From Elusimicrobiota bacterium (lineage in GTDB: Bacteria > Elusimicrobiota > Elusimicrobia > UBA1565 > UBA9628): a stretch of DNA of 64,000 nucleotides. The stretch spans positions 1 through 64,000 of the forward strand of contig JACQAZ010000032.1 of assembly GCA_016194705.1 (NCBI GenBank). Reading direction: 5' to 3'. This document shows, in pieces, positions 51,929 to 60,414 of this stretch. Numbering within the stretch: the stretch's first letter is position 1; every line of letters starts with the position of its first letter. The notes beneath the pieces were generated by a model that was given only the letters and a program-made list of their open reading frames with translations, was not told where the DNA came from and searched no databases. The position numbers were made by a program, and so were the translations under genes.

Positions 51929-53872
51929 ATGATGCGCGAGACACCGAGCTTTCGGATGAAGTGCCTGCTGTCGTTCTTCTCGATGGCGGTGCTTGTCGGG
52001 CTGGTCGGGCTCAGCGGGATCGTCTCGGCGAGGCGGATACAATCCACGCTCTTGCTCTTCATGGACCAGAGCGCCCCCAGGATGCACGCCCTCCTCGAGC
52101 TCAGGGCAGCCACTTTGGAACTGGCGGAGGCCTCTCAGAGTTTCGGGGTGTTTGGGTCCGGGTCCAGCCAGGCCGAGGGAACGCCTCTGGCGGACGACAA
52201 ATACGAGCTCCTGGCCTACATGGAAAAACTCGACAAATGGGCCCGGGAATACGAGCGCCTGAGCCCCTCGAGGATGCGCGCCGGGCTCTTGGAGTTCACG
52301 CGGGCCAAGGACCTCATGACGCAGCAATCCCTGCTCCTCATAGAGATGAAAGAGAGGCGCGCAGGCCGGACGAGGATCAAGGCGCAAAGGAACGCCATGA
52401 TGGCCGCAAAGGACAACCTCAAGGACATCATTGCCGGGGCCGCCGACGCGGACGCACAAGCCCAGGAGGAGCGCCGCGCCGAGACCTTGTCCATCGTCCG
52501 GACCATGCTGCGCCTCGGGATCGGGATCACACTGGCGGCGCTCGCCGTGTCGTTGGTGATGGCGCTTTACCTCTCCCGCCTGGTAATCCGGCCCATTGCG
52601 CAACTCCTCGTCGCGATCAAGCAGACCGGGCACGGCGACCTCAGCCGGCGCGTCGCGGTGACGTCCACCGATGAGCTCGGGCAGCTGAGCCGGGAATTCA
52701 ACGCGATGAACGCTGACCTCTCCCGCACCACGATCTCGAAGGATTTCTTCAACGACATACTGGAGAGCATGCAGGACCCCCTTTTCGTGACCGACGCGCA
52801 GGGCCTCATTACCTTGGCCAATCCCTCTTTGGCCGCATTGTCCGGCTACGGCAAAGAGGAGTTGATCGGCAGAGCCGCATCCATGCTGTTCGAGGAGAAG
52901 GTCGGCTTGTTCTCGGGCGCGAGCCTCGGCGGGCTTAAGGGACGGGACTCCTTGCAGAACATCAGCACGCATTTCATCGGCAAGTCCGGGGAGAAGACGC
53001 CCATCCTCTTCACCGCTTCGGTCCTGAGATCAAAAGACGGTCAAACAGCGGGGTACATCGGAGGCGCCAAGGACGTCAGCGGGATCAAAAAACTGGAGGC
53101 GAGGATGCAGCAGTCCGAGAAGCTCTCCGCGCTGGGTCAGCTCGCCGCCGGCGTGGCGCATGAGATCAACAACCCCCTGGGCGTCATCCTCGGGTTCTCC
53201 CAAGGCATGTCGCGCCAGGTCAAGCCCGGCGACGCGCTGGAGCTGCCGGTCAAGTCCATCGAGCGCGAGGCCCTGCGCTGCAAGAACTTGGTTCAGAACT
53301 TGCTGACCTTCTCGCGCACCTCCCGGTCCGACCGCGGCATTATCGACCTCAACGAGACCGTGGAGCAGGCCATGGCTTTGATTCAGATCCAGGTGAAGAT
53401 GACCCAGGACCGGCTGCGGGTCGACTTGGCCAAGGACCTTCCGAAAATCCTCGGCAACAAGAACCAGCTCCAACAGGTCGTCCTGAACCTCGCCAAGAAC
53501 GCCGTCGACGCCATGCCCAACGGCGGGACCCTGTCGATCGCGACCGAGCTGCTGGAGGACAAGCCGCACTCCTGGATCTGCCTGAAAGTCGCCGACACCG
53601 GCACCGGGATCCCGGCCGCGCTGCTGACGAAAATCTTCGAGCCCTTCTTCACGACCAAGCCGGCGGGCCAGGGCACGAGCCTGGGCTTGAGCCTGATCAG
53701 CGAGATCGTCCAGAAGCATTCCGGGACCATCGACGTGGACAGCCGGCCGGGGGGAACGGTCTTCACGGTCAAGCTGCCCGTCAAGACGGGACGAGAGATG
53801 GAGGAGCGCGTGAAGTCGATCGAGCTCGAGAAGCTCGCGACGACCTCCGTCGTCCCTTACGACGAGCGCTGA
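51929..53872 (+). CDS. HAMP-PAS sensor histidine kinase
   Basis: A 647-residue membrane kinase: two membrane segments (about 12-32 and 192-216) enclosing a helical periplasmic sensor, HAMP (217-270), PAS (about 275-385), His411 in GVAHEINNPLG, NLAKNAVDAM, DTGTGIP, and a G2 box reading GQGTSLGLSL. The usual Gly before LGL is Ser584 (codon 53678-53680), which may weaken ATP binding. The paralogue at 48.9 kb has a normal G2 box but a shortened DHp. Downstream of the acid phosphatase by 21 bp. Confidence 0.93.
   Translation: MMRETPSFRMKCLLSFFSMAVLVGLVGLSGIVSARRIQSTLLLFMDQSAPRMHALLELRAATLELAEASQSFGVFGSGSSQAEGTPLADDKYELLAYMEKLDKWAREYERLSPSRMRAGLLEFTRAKDLMTQQSLLLIEMKERRAGRTRIKAQRNAMMAAKDNLKDIIAGAADADAQAQEERRAETLSIVRTMLRLGIGITLAALAVSLVMALYLSRLVIRPIAQLLVAIKQTGHGDLSRRVAVTSTDELGQLSREFNAMNADLSRTTISKDFFNDILESMQDPLFVTDAQGLITLANPSLAALSGYGKEELIGRAASMLFEEKVGLFSGASLGGLKGRDSLQNISTHFIGKSGEKTPILFTASVLRSKDGQTAGYIGGAKDVSGIKKLEARMQQSEKLSALGQLAAGVAHEINNPLGVILGFSQGMSRQVKPGDALELPVKSIEREALRCKNLVQNLLTFSRTSRSDRGIIDLNETVEQAMALIQIQVKMTQDRLRVDLAKDLPKILGNKNQLQQVVLNLAKNAVDAMPNGGTLSIATELLEDKPHSWICLKVADTGTGIPAALLTKIFEPFFTTKPAGQGTSLGLSLISEIVQKHSGTIDVDSRPGGTVFTVKLPVKTGREMEERVKSIELEKLATTSVVPYDER
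53096..53860 (+). repeat. duplicated kinase core, copy 2
   Basis: Second copy of the DHp-ATPase coding region shared with 49929-50650. It contains 36 bp (53237-53272, residues LELPVKSIEREA) absent from copy 1; both deletion ends fall in similar GCSCTG hexamers, which suggests slippage or recombination. Confidence 0.85.
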
Positions 53873-53878
53873 ACGCCC

Positions 53879-54244
53879 ATGCGAGGATCGAAAAGAGTTT
53901 TGATCGTGGACGACGAAGAGGGGATGCGCGACATGCTGCGGTGGTACCTGGGCGGCTCCGGCTTCGACATCGCGACGGCCAGCGACGGGGAGGAAGCCCT
54001 GGCCGTCGTCGCACGCGGCGGCGTCGATCTGATCGTAACCGACCTCACGATGCCGCGGCTGGGCGGGTTCAAACTCCTCGAGGCCCTGAGCCGCGACGAG
54101 AAGCGGCCGGCGGCTATCGTCATCACCGGCTTCGGGACCGTCGAGATGGCCGTCTCGGCCATGCGCCGCGGCGCCTCCGATTTCCTGCTCAAGCCGTTCG
54201 ACCCTCAGCACCTGATCGCACGCATTAAGGAGATACTCGTATGA
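53879..54244 (+). CDS. stand-alone response regulator receiver
   Basis: A 121-residue receiver (IVDDEEGMRDML, Asp55 in LIVTDLTMPRLGG, TGFGTVE, FLLKPF). The sequence is closest to NtrC-type receivers but has no AAA or DNA-binding domain. It is coupled by ATGA to the receiver-kinase gene downstream and lies 6 bp after the HAMP-PAS kinase gene, so it may receive phosphate from either. Confidence 0.93.
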   Translation: MRGSKRVLIVDDEEGMRDMLRWYLGGSGFDIATASDGEEALAVVARGGVDLIVTDLTMPRLGGFKLLEALSRDEKRPAAIVITGFGTVEMAVSAMRRGASDFLLKPFDPQHLIARIKEILV

Positions 54245-55710
54245 ACAATTCAGCCAAGATCCTCGTCGTCGACGATGAGCGCGGGATGCGAGAAATGCTC
54301 GCCCACGAGCTCGGCAAGCAGGGCTACCGCGTCGCGACGGCCCAGGACGGACGCCAAGCCCTGGAGCGGCTGCGCGACGAGGACATCCAGCTCGTCATCA
54401 GCGACGTCAAAATGCCCAACCTGGGCGGCCTGGAAGCCTTGGCGGCCATCAAGAAGATCAACCCCGATGTCGAGGTGATCCTGGCCACCGGCTACGCGAC
54501 CGTCGACGACGCGGTGGAGGCCATGAAGCACGGCGCCTATGACTTCATCCAGAAGCCCTTCCATATCGACGCTCTGCTGGCGCTGGTCGAGAAGGCGCTC
54601 GAGAAAAGAGAGCTCAAGGCCGTCGTCGGCCTTTACGAGGCCAGCAAGGCCATGTTCCAGACGATCAAGCTCGACGAACTGCTGCCGCTGGTCGCCAGGC
54701 TGACCCGGTCGGTCCTGCGCGCCGACGAGGTCCAGGTCATGCTGCTTAACGACGGCAGGCTCGAGACCGCCGCGGCGCTTGGGGCGGTATCCTTGAGGGA
54801 AGGGGCGAGCCTCGTCCATCCCCTGCGCGCCGACGGCGAGACCTTCGGAGAGCTGCGCGTCGGCCGGGCCTCCCGCGCCGACCCATTCAACGCCGCCGAT
54901 GAGCGCCACATGACGATCTTCGGCGCGCAGCTCGCCCAGGCGGTCTATAACGCGAGAATGGTCAAGCGTCTGCAGGAGGCTCAAGGCCGGCTCATTCATT
55001 CCGAACGGATGAACGCCGTCGGGCGGCTCGCCTCCGGCGTGGCCCACGAGCTCAACAACCCTCTGGCGAGCCTGCTGGGCTTCGCCCAGCTGCTCATCCA
55101 GGAAAGCGCTCTCAGCGCCGGCCAACGCAAGGACGTCGACTGCATCATGGAGCAGGGCCAGCGCTGCAAGACCATCGTCTCGGACCTGCTCCAATTCGGC
55201 CGCAAGCGCGAACCGAAGAAGGAGGTCGTCCCGGTCGCTTCTTTGGTCGAGTCGGTGCTCAGGCTTGCGCGGCTCGACATCGACTCGAAGAGAATCCAGA
55301 TCAGCGTTGAGACCGACGACCCGGACGCCGCCATCCTGGCCGACGCCTTCCAGATGCAGCAGGTCTTCCTGAATCTGATCCTCAACGCGGCCCACGCCGT
55401 GGAGGACCGGCAAGACAAGCGCCTGGCGATCAAAGTCGCGTCCGGCTCCGGTAGGACTTTGATCCGCTTCACGGACAACGGCTCCGGTATGCCTAGCGAG
55501 GTCATCGGGAAAATTTTCGAGCCTTTCTTCACGACCAAACCCGCGGGCAAAGGGACGGGGCTCGGCCTCGCCGTCTGCCGCGACATCGTGCTTGCTCATG
55601 GGGGCGCCATCAACGCCGCGAGCGCGCCCGGACAAGGCGCGACCTTTACGGTCGATCTCGCCGCGGCCGCATCACGCAAAACCGAGACTGCTCATTTAAG
55701 CGAAACTTAA
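54241..55710 (+). CDS. REC-GAF-like histidine kinase
   Basis: A 489-residue soluble kinase: receiver (residues 5-120, Asp55 in [13 protein letters not shown]), a GAF-like domain (about 135-240, [19 protein letters not shown]), His269 in [33 protein letters not shown] and [13 protein letters not shown]. An N-terminal receiver makes it a phosphorelay-controlled kinase. Its stop codon lies inside the Pho-box-like promoter C, so the next operon starts immediately. Confidence 0.94.
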   Translation: MNNSAKILVVDDERGMREMLAHELGKQGYRVATAQDGRQALERLRDEDIQLVISDVKMPNLGGLEALAAIKKINPDVEVILATGYATVDDAVEAMKHGAYDFIQKPFHIDALLALVEKALEKRELKAVVGLYEASKAMFQTIKLDELLPLVARLTRSVLRADEVQVMLLNDGRLETAAALGAVSLREGASLVHPLRADGETFGELRVGRASRADPFNAADERHMTIFGAQLAQAVYNARMVKRLQEAQGRLIHSERMNAVGRLASGVAHELNNPLASLLGFAQLLIQESALSAGQRKDVDCIMEQGQRCKTIVSDLLQFGRKREPKKEVVPVASLVESVLRLARLDIDSKRIQISVETDDPDAAILADAFQMQQVFLNLILNAAHAVEDRQDKRLAIKVASGSGRTLIRFTDNGSGMPSEVIGKIFEPFFTTKPAGKGTGLGLAVCRDIVLAHGGAINAASAPGQGATFTVDLAAAASRKTETAHLSET

Positions 55711-55749
55711 GCGCGGCATCAGTCCTTGGCAACCTTCGGGAGCTACCAT
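55695..55749 (+). promoter_or_regulatory. Pho-box-like promoter C (receiver + FlgP/FlgT-like genes)
   Basis: Units at 55695 (TTTAAG), 55706 (CTTAAG), 55717 (CATCAG) and 55728 (GGCAAC), 11 bp apart, then TACCAT (55744-55749) as -10. The register relative to the -10 is identical to promoters A, B and D. ATG 55757 follows seven bases after the -10. Confidence 0.65.
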
Positions 55750-55756
55750 TTCGGAG

Positions 55757-56155
55757 ATGAAACGCGCGCCGCTGGCCCTGCTGCTCGACGACGACGACGC
55801 CATCGCCCGGCTCTGCCTGCGCCTGCTTCAGGGAAAGGAGTTGACACTGATCACGGCAGGCACCATCGCCCAAGCCCGCTGGCTCGCAAAGTCGCAGAGG
55901 TTCGACCTGCTGCTCTGCGACCTGGGCCTGCCCGACGGCGACGGGCTCGACTTCGTCGCGCACTTCAAGGCGGAATATCCGGCCGTCCCCGCCATCGTGA
56001 TGACCGGCGCGCCCCGGCGGGGCCAGGCCGAGCGCGCCGCCGGGCTCGGCGTCGCGCGCTTCCTGCTCAAGCCTTTCAATACCCACGAAATCAAGGAGGC
56101 GGTGCGCGCCGCTCTCGCGTCGCCGCATGAAATTCAAAGGAGGAACGATGCATAG
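55757..56155 (+). CDS. stand-alone response regulator receiver
   Basis: A 132-residue receiver (LLDDDDAIARL, Asp55 in LLLCDLGLPDGDG, TGAPRRGQ, FLLKPF). It has no output domain. Its 3' end overlaps the start of the FlgP-like lipoprotein gene by 8 bp, so a regulatory protein and an outer-membrane lipoprotein are made from one message. Confidence 0.92.
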   Translation: MKRAPLALLLDDDDAIARLCLRLLQGKELTLITAGTIAQARWLAKSQRFDLLLCDLGLPDGDGLDFVAHFKAEYPAVPAIVMTGAPRRGQAERAAGLGVARFLLKPFNTHEIKEAVRAALASPHEIQRRNDA

Positions 56156-56591
56156 AACAAAGTCAGCCGCACTGCTCGCGCTGGCCGCCGCGACCGCCGG
56201 CTGCGGGATCCAAAGCCGGGTGCGCCAAGGCCAGGTCCAGAACACCATCGACCAAGCCCCCAACCGCGCCTTCTACGTCGAGGCCATCGGCATCGGCGCC
56301 TCGGACCCGGCGCTCAAGACCGATACCCAGCGCAAGGCCCTGTCCCGCGACGCGGCCATCGTCAAGGCTCAGTACGAACTGCTCTCCATGGTCAAGGGAG
56401 TGGAGCTCGAGGGCGGTGTCACGGTCGACCGCGCCATCGAGAAGGACTCCTCGCTCGAAGCCCGCCTCAAGGAGACGATCCGCGGCGCCGAGATCCTCAA
56501 GAGCGAGTTCACCTCCGACAACGGCTGCGTGGTGACCATGCGCCTGCCCAAGAACCGGCTCGAGAAGATGATGGGCGTGAGGTTCCGGTGA
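56148..56591 (+). CDS. LPP20-family lipoprotein, FlgP-like
   Basis: A 147-residue lipoprotein: signal peptide with lipobox-like TAGC (Cys20), then an LPP20-type domain (FYVEAIGIGASDPALKTDTQ, DAAIVKAQYELLSMVKGVEL) of the sort found in FlgP, the outer-membrane T-ring/disk protein of Vibrio and Campylobacter flagella. LPP20 domains also occur in unrelated lipoproteins. ATG 56148 follows a strong AAAGGAGG ribosome-binding site. The following gene overlaps by 4 bp. Confidence 0.75.
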   Translation: MHRTKSAALLALAAATAGCGIQSRVRQGQVQNTIDQAPNRAFYVEAIGIGASDPALKTDTQRKALSRDAAIVKAQYELLSMVKGVELEGGVTVDRAIEKDSSLEARLKETIRGAEILKSEFTSDNGCVVTMRLPKNRLEKMMGVRFR

Positions 56592-57322
56592 GAGGGCTGG
56601 CCCCGGGCCTGCTGGTCCTCTCGCTGGCCGGCTGCGCCGCTCTGAGTCCCCGCCCGCGCGGCGAGACGGTGACGGCCGAGGGCTGGGCCGCTCTCGACGC
56701 GAAGGACCCCTGCGGGACCAAGGCGCGGGCGCTGGCCGAGGCGCAACGGCGCGCGGTCGAGAAGGCCGCGGGGGTGACGGTGAGGGCCCGGACGACGGTC
56801 GAGGCGGCTGTCGAACTCAAACAGAAAATCACCGCCGACGCGCGCGGGCGCATCGAGCGCTTCGAGGTGCTTGAAGAGAAGCGTGAGGATGGGTTCCTCA
56901 AGGTGCGCATACGCGCCTTGCTCGTTCTTGAACCGGCCCCGGAGAAGCAGGACGCGTTTCCTCCGGACTTGAAGTTCGCGCTGGAGGTCCCCGCGGAAGC
57001 GGCGCAGGCCTTGCGCCAAGGTCTTCTCGATCGCGGCGGAATATTGGCGAGCGCCGAGGCCAAGCCCGACCTGTTGATCCGTGGAAAGGCTCAAACGAAG
57101 CCCTTCAGAGATCCTCGGGTTCGCCCGTTCTTTTCTTCGCGCGCCAGCCTGACCGTGGAGGCAGTCGACGCGGCCACGGGAACAGTCCTCTGGACCAAGA
57201 CCCAGGAGGCCGCCGCGCTCGGCTCCGACCCCGAATCGGCCTCGGCTTCGGCCGTCGCCTCGGCCTCGGCGTCGCTGGCCGCGGCCGATGAGCTCGCGCG
57301 AGTCCTATGGAACCGGTTCTAG
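56588..57322 (+). CDS. FlgT_N-like lipoprotein
   Basis: A 244-residue lipoprotein starting with GTG 56588 (GTGA overlap); lipobox LAGC at residues 13-16. Residues 28-120 follow the pattern of the FlgT N-terminal domain (AEGWAALDAKDPCGTKARALAEAQ, GVTVRARTTVEAAVELKQKI, GRIERFEVLEEKRED). The C-terminal half is a beta/alpha domain ending in an Ala/Ser-rich helix. FlgT is an H-ring component of Vibrio flagella; with no flagellar genes seen here a general envelope role is more likely. Confidence 0.65.
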   Translation: MRGLAPGLLVLSLAGCAALSPRPRGETVTAEGWAALDAKDPCGTKARALAEAQRRAVEKAAGVTVRARTTVEAAVELKQKITADARGRIERFEVLEEKREDGFLKVRIRALLVLEPAPEKQDAFPPDLKFALEVPAEAAQALRQGLLDRGGILASAEAKPDLLIRGKAQTKPFRDPRVRPFFSSRASLTVEAVDAATGTVLWTKTQEAAALGSDPESASASAVASASASLAAADELARVLWNRF

Positions 57323-57343
57323 CCGGCTCCGCTAAAAATAGGG

Positions 57344-57365
57344 TATATTTGGACTCTCGGTCCAA
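57344..57365 (+). promoter_or_regulatory. -10 box and operator-like hairpin before the OmpR-type regulator
   Basis: TATATT (57344-57349) is followed at once by TTGGAC (57349-57354), a 5-base loop and GTCCAA (57360-57365), a perfect 6-bp inverted repeat ending 4 bases before ATG 57370. It could be an operator for autoregulation or a leader hairpin hiding the start codon. It differs from the CTTAAG boxes nearby. Confidence 0.5.
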
Positions 57366-57369
57366 CGCG

Positions 57370-58062
57370 ATGCCCAACAAGATATTGGTCGTAGACGACG
57401 ACGCCTCGGTCCGGGGCGTGATCCAAAAATACCTCTCCTCGAGCGGCATGAGCGTCGTGCACACCGACAACGGCTCCGAGGCACTGATGCTGGTCCGCGA
57501 ATCGAAGCCCGACATCATCCTCGTGGACGCCGAGATGCCGGGCCTCGACGGCCACTCGGTGTGCCGCGTCATTAAGAAGGAAGCGGCCACGCGTCACATC
57601 CCGGTCGTCATCATGTCTGGGCGGCTCATCGAAGAGAAAGACATATTGGCCGGCTTCGCCGGAGGCGCCGACGACTATCTCATGAAGCCGGTCTCGATGC
57701 CCATACTCCTCGCCCGGCTACAGGCGGTCCTACGCCGCTATTCGGCGGTCGTCAGGAGCGAGGCCAAGCTCAAGAAGTCGGGCATCGAGCTCGATCCCGA
57801 AGGGCGGACCGTCAAGGTCGACGGCAAGTCAGTGTCCCTGACGCGCAAGGAGTTCGACCTGCTGGCCACCTTGATCAGCAAGCCCGGCCGCGCGCTGGGC
57901 ATCACCTACCTCCTCGAGACGGTCTGGGGCTACGATCCCGCCGACTACAACGACCCCGGCACCGTCGAGGTCCACGTCTCCCACCTGCGCAAGAAGCTCG
58001 GGGCCAAGCTCGCCAAGCGCATCGTCAGCGTCACCGGCCACGGCTACAAGTTCGCAGAGTAA
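57370..58062 (+). CDS. OmpR/PhoB-family response regulator
   Basis: A 230-residue regulator: receiver (Asp53 in IILVDAEMPGLDG, SGRLIEEKD, YLMKPV) and a C-terminal winged-helix domain (RTVKVDGKSVSLTRKEFDLL, LETVWGYDP, VEVHVSHLRKKLG, ITSVTGHGYKF-type end). It is the only DNA-binding response regulator in the window, located between the Pho-box-like promoters C and D, and the PhoB-like wing and box geometry make it the prime candidate to bind them. ATG 57370 chosen because the upstream extension is unconserved and crosses the promoter. Confidence 0.94.
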   Translation: MPNKILVVDDDASVRGVIQKYLSSSGMSVVHTDNGSEALMLVRESKPDIILVDAEMPGLDGHSVCRVIKKEAATRHIPVVIMSGRLIEEKDILAGFAGGADDYLMKPVSMPILLARLQAVLRRYSAVVRSEAKLKKSGIELDPEGRTVKVDGKSVSLTRKEFDLLATLISKPGRALGITYLLETVWGYDPADYNDPGTVEVHVSHLRKKLGAKLAKRIVSVTGHGYKFAE

Positions 58063-58076
58063 CATCCGCCTCCGAA

Positions 58077-58131
58077 CTTAAGCTCTTCTTATTTTCCGCG
58101 TAAGCCGGAGCACAGCTTGATCCGTTATCCT
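58077..58131 (+). promoter_or_regulatory. Pho-box-like promoter D (FlgO-like operon)
   Basis: Units at 58077 (CTTAAG), 58088 (CTTATT), 58099 (CGTAAG) and 58110 (GCACAG), 11 bp apart, then TATCCT (58126-58131). Same register as promoters A-C. An ATG (58138) lies six bases after the -10 and another, with GGAGG, at 58168. Confidence 0.65.
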
Positions 58132-58167
58132 CCCGTCATGAGCAAGCAGCGGGACGACGGAGGAACG

Positions 58168-59058
58168 ATGAAGCGCCTGACCCGGAGATTCGGCTGGACC
58201 GCTGGATTGCTCCTCGCCTCGCCGGTCCTGGCCGCGAGCGGCCTCAAGGCCATCGCCCGGGACCTCGCCGCCGCGGCCCGCGGCGCCCGCATCTCGCGAG
58301 TCGCCGTCCTGCCCTTCGCCTCGGCCGAGGGCGGAGACAGCCGCGAGGGCTGGAACATCGCGGAGCGGCTCACCACGCCTCTGGTGCGCACCGGCAAGGT
58401 CCAGGCCGTCGAGCGACAACTGCTCGACAGGATCATGGGAGAGCACTCGCTGGGCCGCACCGGCCTGCTCGACCAGGCGCTCGTGCGCCGCATCGGCAAG
58501 GTCTCGGCCGCGGAGGGCATCGTCACCGGCAGCTACGTCACCGTGGGCCGTCAAGTCGTCGTCAACGCCCGCCTCATCGACGTCGAGACCGGCATCATCA
58601 TCGCGGCCTGCGAGCGCGAGGCCGAGCGCGACTGGCTCGACGCGCCGGGCCTGTTTTCCTGGTCCTCCGGCCGCGACGGCGCCATCGAGATCCCCGCCCC
58701 CGAGCTGTTCGTCGAGGCCCCGCCCGTGCCCGCGGAACCCTTCCTCGAGCTGCGCGACGCGCCCGCCTCCGATCCCTGCGCCAACGCGCCGATCCGGATC
58801 GACAGGATGGAGAGCTCGATCCTCGACCTCAAGGCCCGCTACTGGGCGCTCAAGTTGCGTCAAGGCCTGGCTCTGTCCCAGATCAAGGTCAACCCCGGCT
58901 CGACCATCTCGGACCCCGAGCTCAAGCAGGAGTTCTACGACCGCCTGGCGCGCTGGTACCGCGGCGGCGCCGTCCCCGCGCTGTCGCCGACCGAGGTGCA
59001 GCGCTTCGTGGCCGTCGACCAGAAAGCCTATTCCCTTTATCAGCAGTGCGGAATCTGA
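58168..59058 (+). CDS. FlgO-like outer-membrane protein
   Basis: A 296-residue protein with a Sec signal (cleavage near LASPVLA) and a FlgO/CsgG-like domain: SRVAVLPFASAEG, VQAVERQLLDRIMGEHSL, TGLLDQALVRRIGKVSAAEGIVTGSYV, VVVNARLIDVETGII (residues 40-150). FlgO is an outer-membrane T-ring-associated protein encoded with FlgP and FlgT in Vibrio. The C-terminal half is unassigned. ATG 58168 has GGAGGAACG directly upstream; an in-frame ATG at 58138 is closer to the -10 box. Confidence 0.8.
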   Translation: MKRLTRRFGWTAGLLLASPVLAASGLKAIARDLAAAARGARISRVAVLPFASAEGGDSREGWNIAERLTTPLVRTGKVQAVERQLLDRIMGEHSLGRTGLLDQALVRRIGKVSAAEGIVTGSYVTVGRQVVVNARLIDVETGIIIAACEREAERDWLDAPGLFSWSSGRDGAIEIPAPELFVEAPPVPAEPFLELRDAPASDPCANAPIRIDRMESSILDLKARYWALKLRQGLALSQIKVNPGSTISDPELKQEFYDRLARWYRGGAVPALSPTEVQRFVAVDQKAYSLYQQCGI

Positions 59059-59074
59059 GTTCAAAGGAGAAACG

Positions 59075-59470
59075 ATGAAACCCGCCACCATCCTCATCGC
59101 CGACGACAACGCGGCCATACGCCGCGTGCTGGCGCGCAGCCTCGCCTCCCCGGACCTGGACACTTTGGAGGCCTCGGACGGCCTCAAGGCGCTGGAGGCG
59201 GTCCGCGCCCTGCGCCCGGACCTGATCCTTCTCGACGTGCGCATGCCGGGGATGAACGGGCGCGAGGTCTGCAAGGTCCTTAAAAGCGACTCCGCGACCC
59301 GAGACATTCCCATCCTGCTGCTGACCGGGCTCTCGGAGCTCGACGAGGAGGCCGACGGGCTCGGCGCCGGCGCCGACGACTATGTGACCAAGCCTTTCAA
59401 CCTCAACGAGCTTCAAGCCCGAGTGAACGCCCTGCTGCGCCGCTGCCGGATAGAGGAGGAGTCCTCATGA
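59075..59470 (+). CDS. stand-alone response regulator receiver
   Basis: A 131-residue PleD-type receiver (IADDNAAIRRV, Asp54 in LILLDVRMPGMNG, TGLSELDEE, YVTKPFNLNEL). A good AAAGGAGAAACG ribosome-binding site precedes it. It overlaps the next receiver-GGDEF gene by 4 bp; both may be phosphorylated by the same kinase. Confidence 0.93.
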   Translation: MKPATILIADDNAAIRRVLARSLASPDLDTLEASDGLKALEAVRALRPDLILLDVRMPGMNGREVCKVLKSDSATRDIPILLLTGLSELDEEADGLGAGADDYVTKPFNLNELQARVNALLRRCRIEEESS

Positions 59471-60405
59471 AGACCAGAATCCTGATCGCCGACGACGAGG
59501 AGCAGATCCGAAAGACCTTGAAGCGCACCTTTCAGGCTCGCCCGCTGGACTACGAGGTGCTCAGCGCCGCGGACGGCTCCCAGGCCCTGTCCATGGCGCT
59601 GAGCGAGGCCCCGGACCTGATCCTCCTCGACGTGTCCATGCCGGGCAAGGACGGCTGGCGCGTACTCGACGAGCTGCGCGGCAGTCCGCTCACCAGCATG
59701 ATCCCCGTGATCATGGTCACGGGCCTCTCCGACGTACCCTGCCGCGTGGGCGGCTTCAACCTGGGAGCCGACGACTACGTCGCCAAGCCGTTCTCGATCG
59801 AGGAGCTTCGGGCGCGCGTCAGACGCCTGCTCTGCCGCGTGCGCCGCGACATCGGCGCCAACCCCCTGACGCGCCTGCCGGGCAGCCCCGCCATCGAGGA
59901 GGAGGTCAGCCGCAGGATCAGGGAAGGCAAGCCCTTCGCCTTCGGCTACGCCGACATCGACCGCTTCAAGTCGTACAACGACCGCTACGGCTTCGCCTTG
60001 GGGGATTGGGCGATCCAAGAGACCGCGCGCCTGCTTTCCGGCGCGCTGGCAAGCGTCGAGGAGGCGTTCCTGGGCCATATCGGCGGGGACGATTTCGTCT
60101 TCATGACCTCTCCCGCGCAGGCGCCGGCCGTCGCGCAGAAAATGGCCACGGCGTTCGACCGCCGAGTCCTCGACTTCTACGCGGAACCGGACCGCGCGCG
60201 GGGCTTCATCGAAGCGAAGGACCGGGAGGGACGCTGGCGGCGCTGGCCTCTGATCCGCCTCTCGATGGGGATCGTGACCAACGAGCGCCGGCGGCTGCAG
60301 CATTACGCAAGGGTCGTCCAGGTCGCCTCGGAGATGAAGGCTTTCCTCAAGTCGACTCCGGAGCGGGGCTTGAGCCGCTTTGCATTCGATCGGCGCTCGG
60401 CGTAG
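59467..60405 (+). CDS. response regulator with GGDEF-type (GGDDF) domain
   Basis: A 312-residue protein: receiver (Asp55 in LILLDVSMPGKDG, YVAKPF) and a diguanylate-cyclase-type domain with YADIDRFKSYNDRYGFALGD (161-180) and the signature GGDDF at 206-210 in place of GGDEF. The substrate residues Asn and Asp of the DIDxFKxxND...GD stretch are kept, and no RxxD inhibitory site precedes the signature. It may make c-di-GMP weakly or act as a degenerate sensor. Confidence 0.9.
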   Translation: MKTRILIADDEEQIRKTLKRTFQARPLDYEVLSAADGSQALSMALSEAPDLILLDVSMPGKDGWRVLDELRGSPLTSMIPVIMVTGLSDVPCRVGGFNLGADDYVAKPFSIEELRARVRRLLCRVRRDIGANPLTRLPGSPAIEEEVSRRIREGKPFAFGYADIDRFKSYNDRYGFALGDWAIQETARLLSGALASVEEAFLGHIGGDDFVFMTSPAQAPAVAQKMATAFDRRVLDFYAEPDRARGFIEAKDREGRWRRWPLIRLSMGIVTNERRRLQHYARVVQVASEMKAFLKSTPERGLSRFAFDRRSA

Positions 60406-60414
60406 GGAACCGGC

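Noticed and set aside
59467..60405. Hybrid promiscuous (cGAMP-making) GGDEF enzyme
   Set aside because: The position that is Ser or Thr in that subclass is Asp here (YGFALGD), so c-di-GMP-type specificity or inactivity is more likely.
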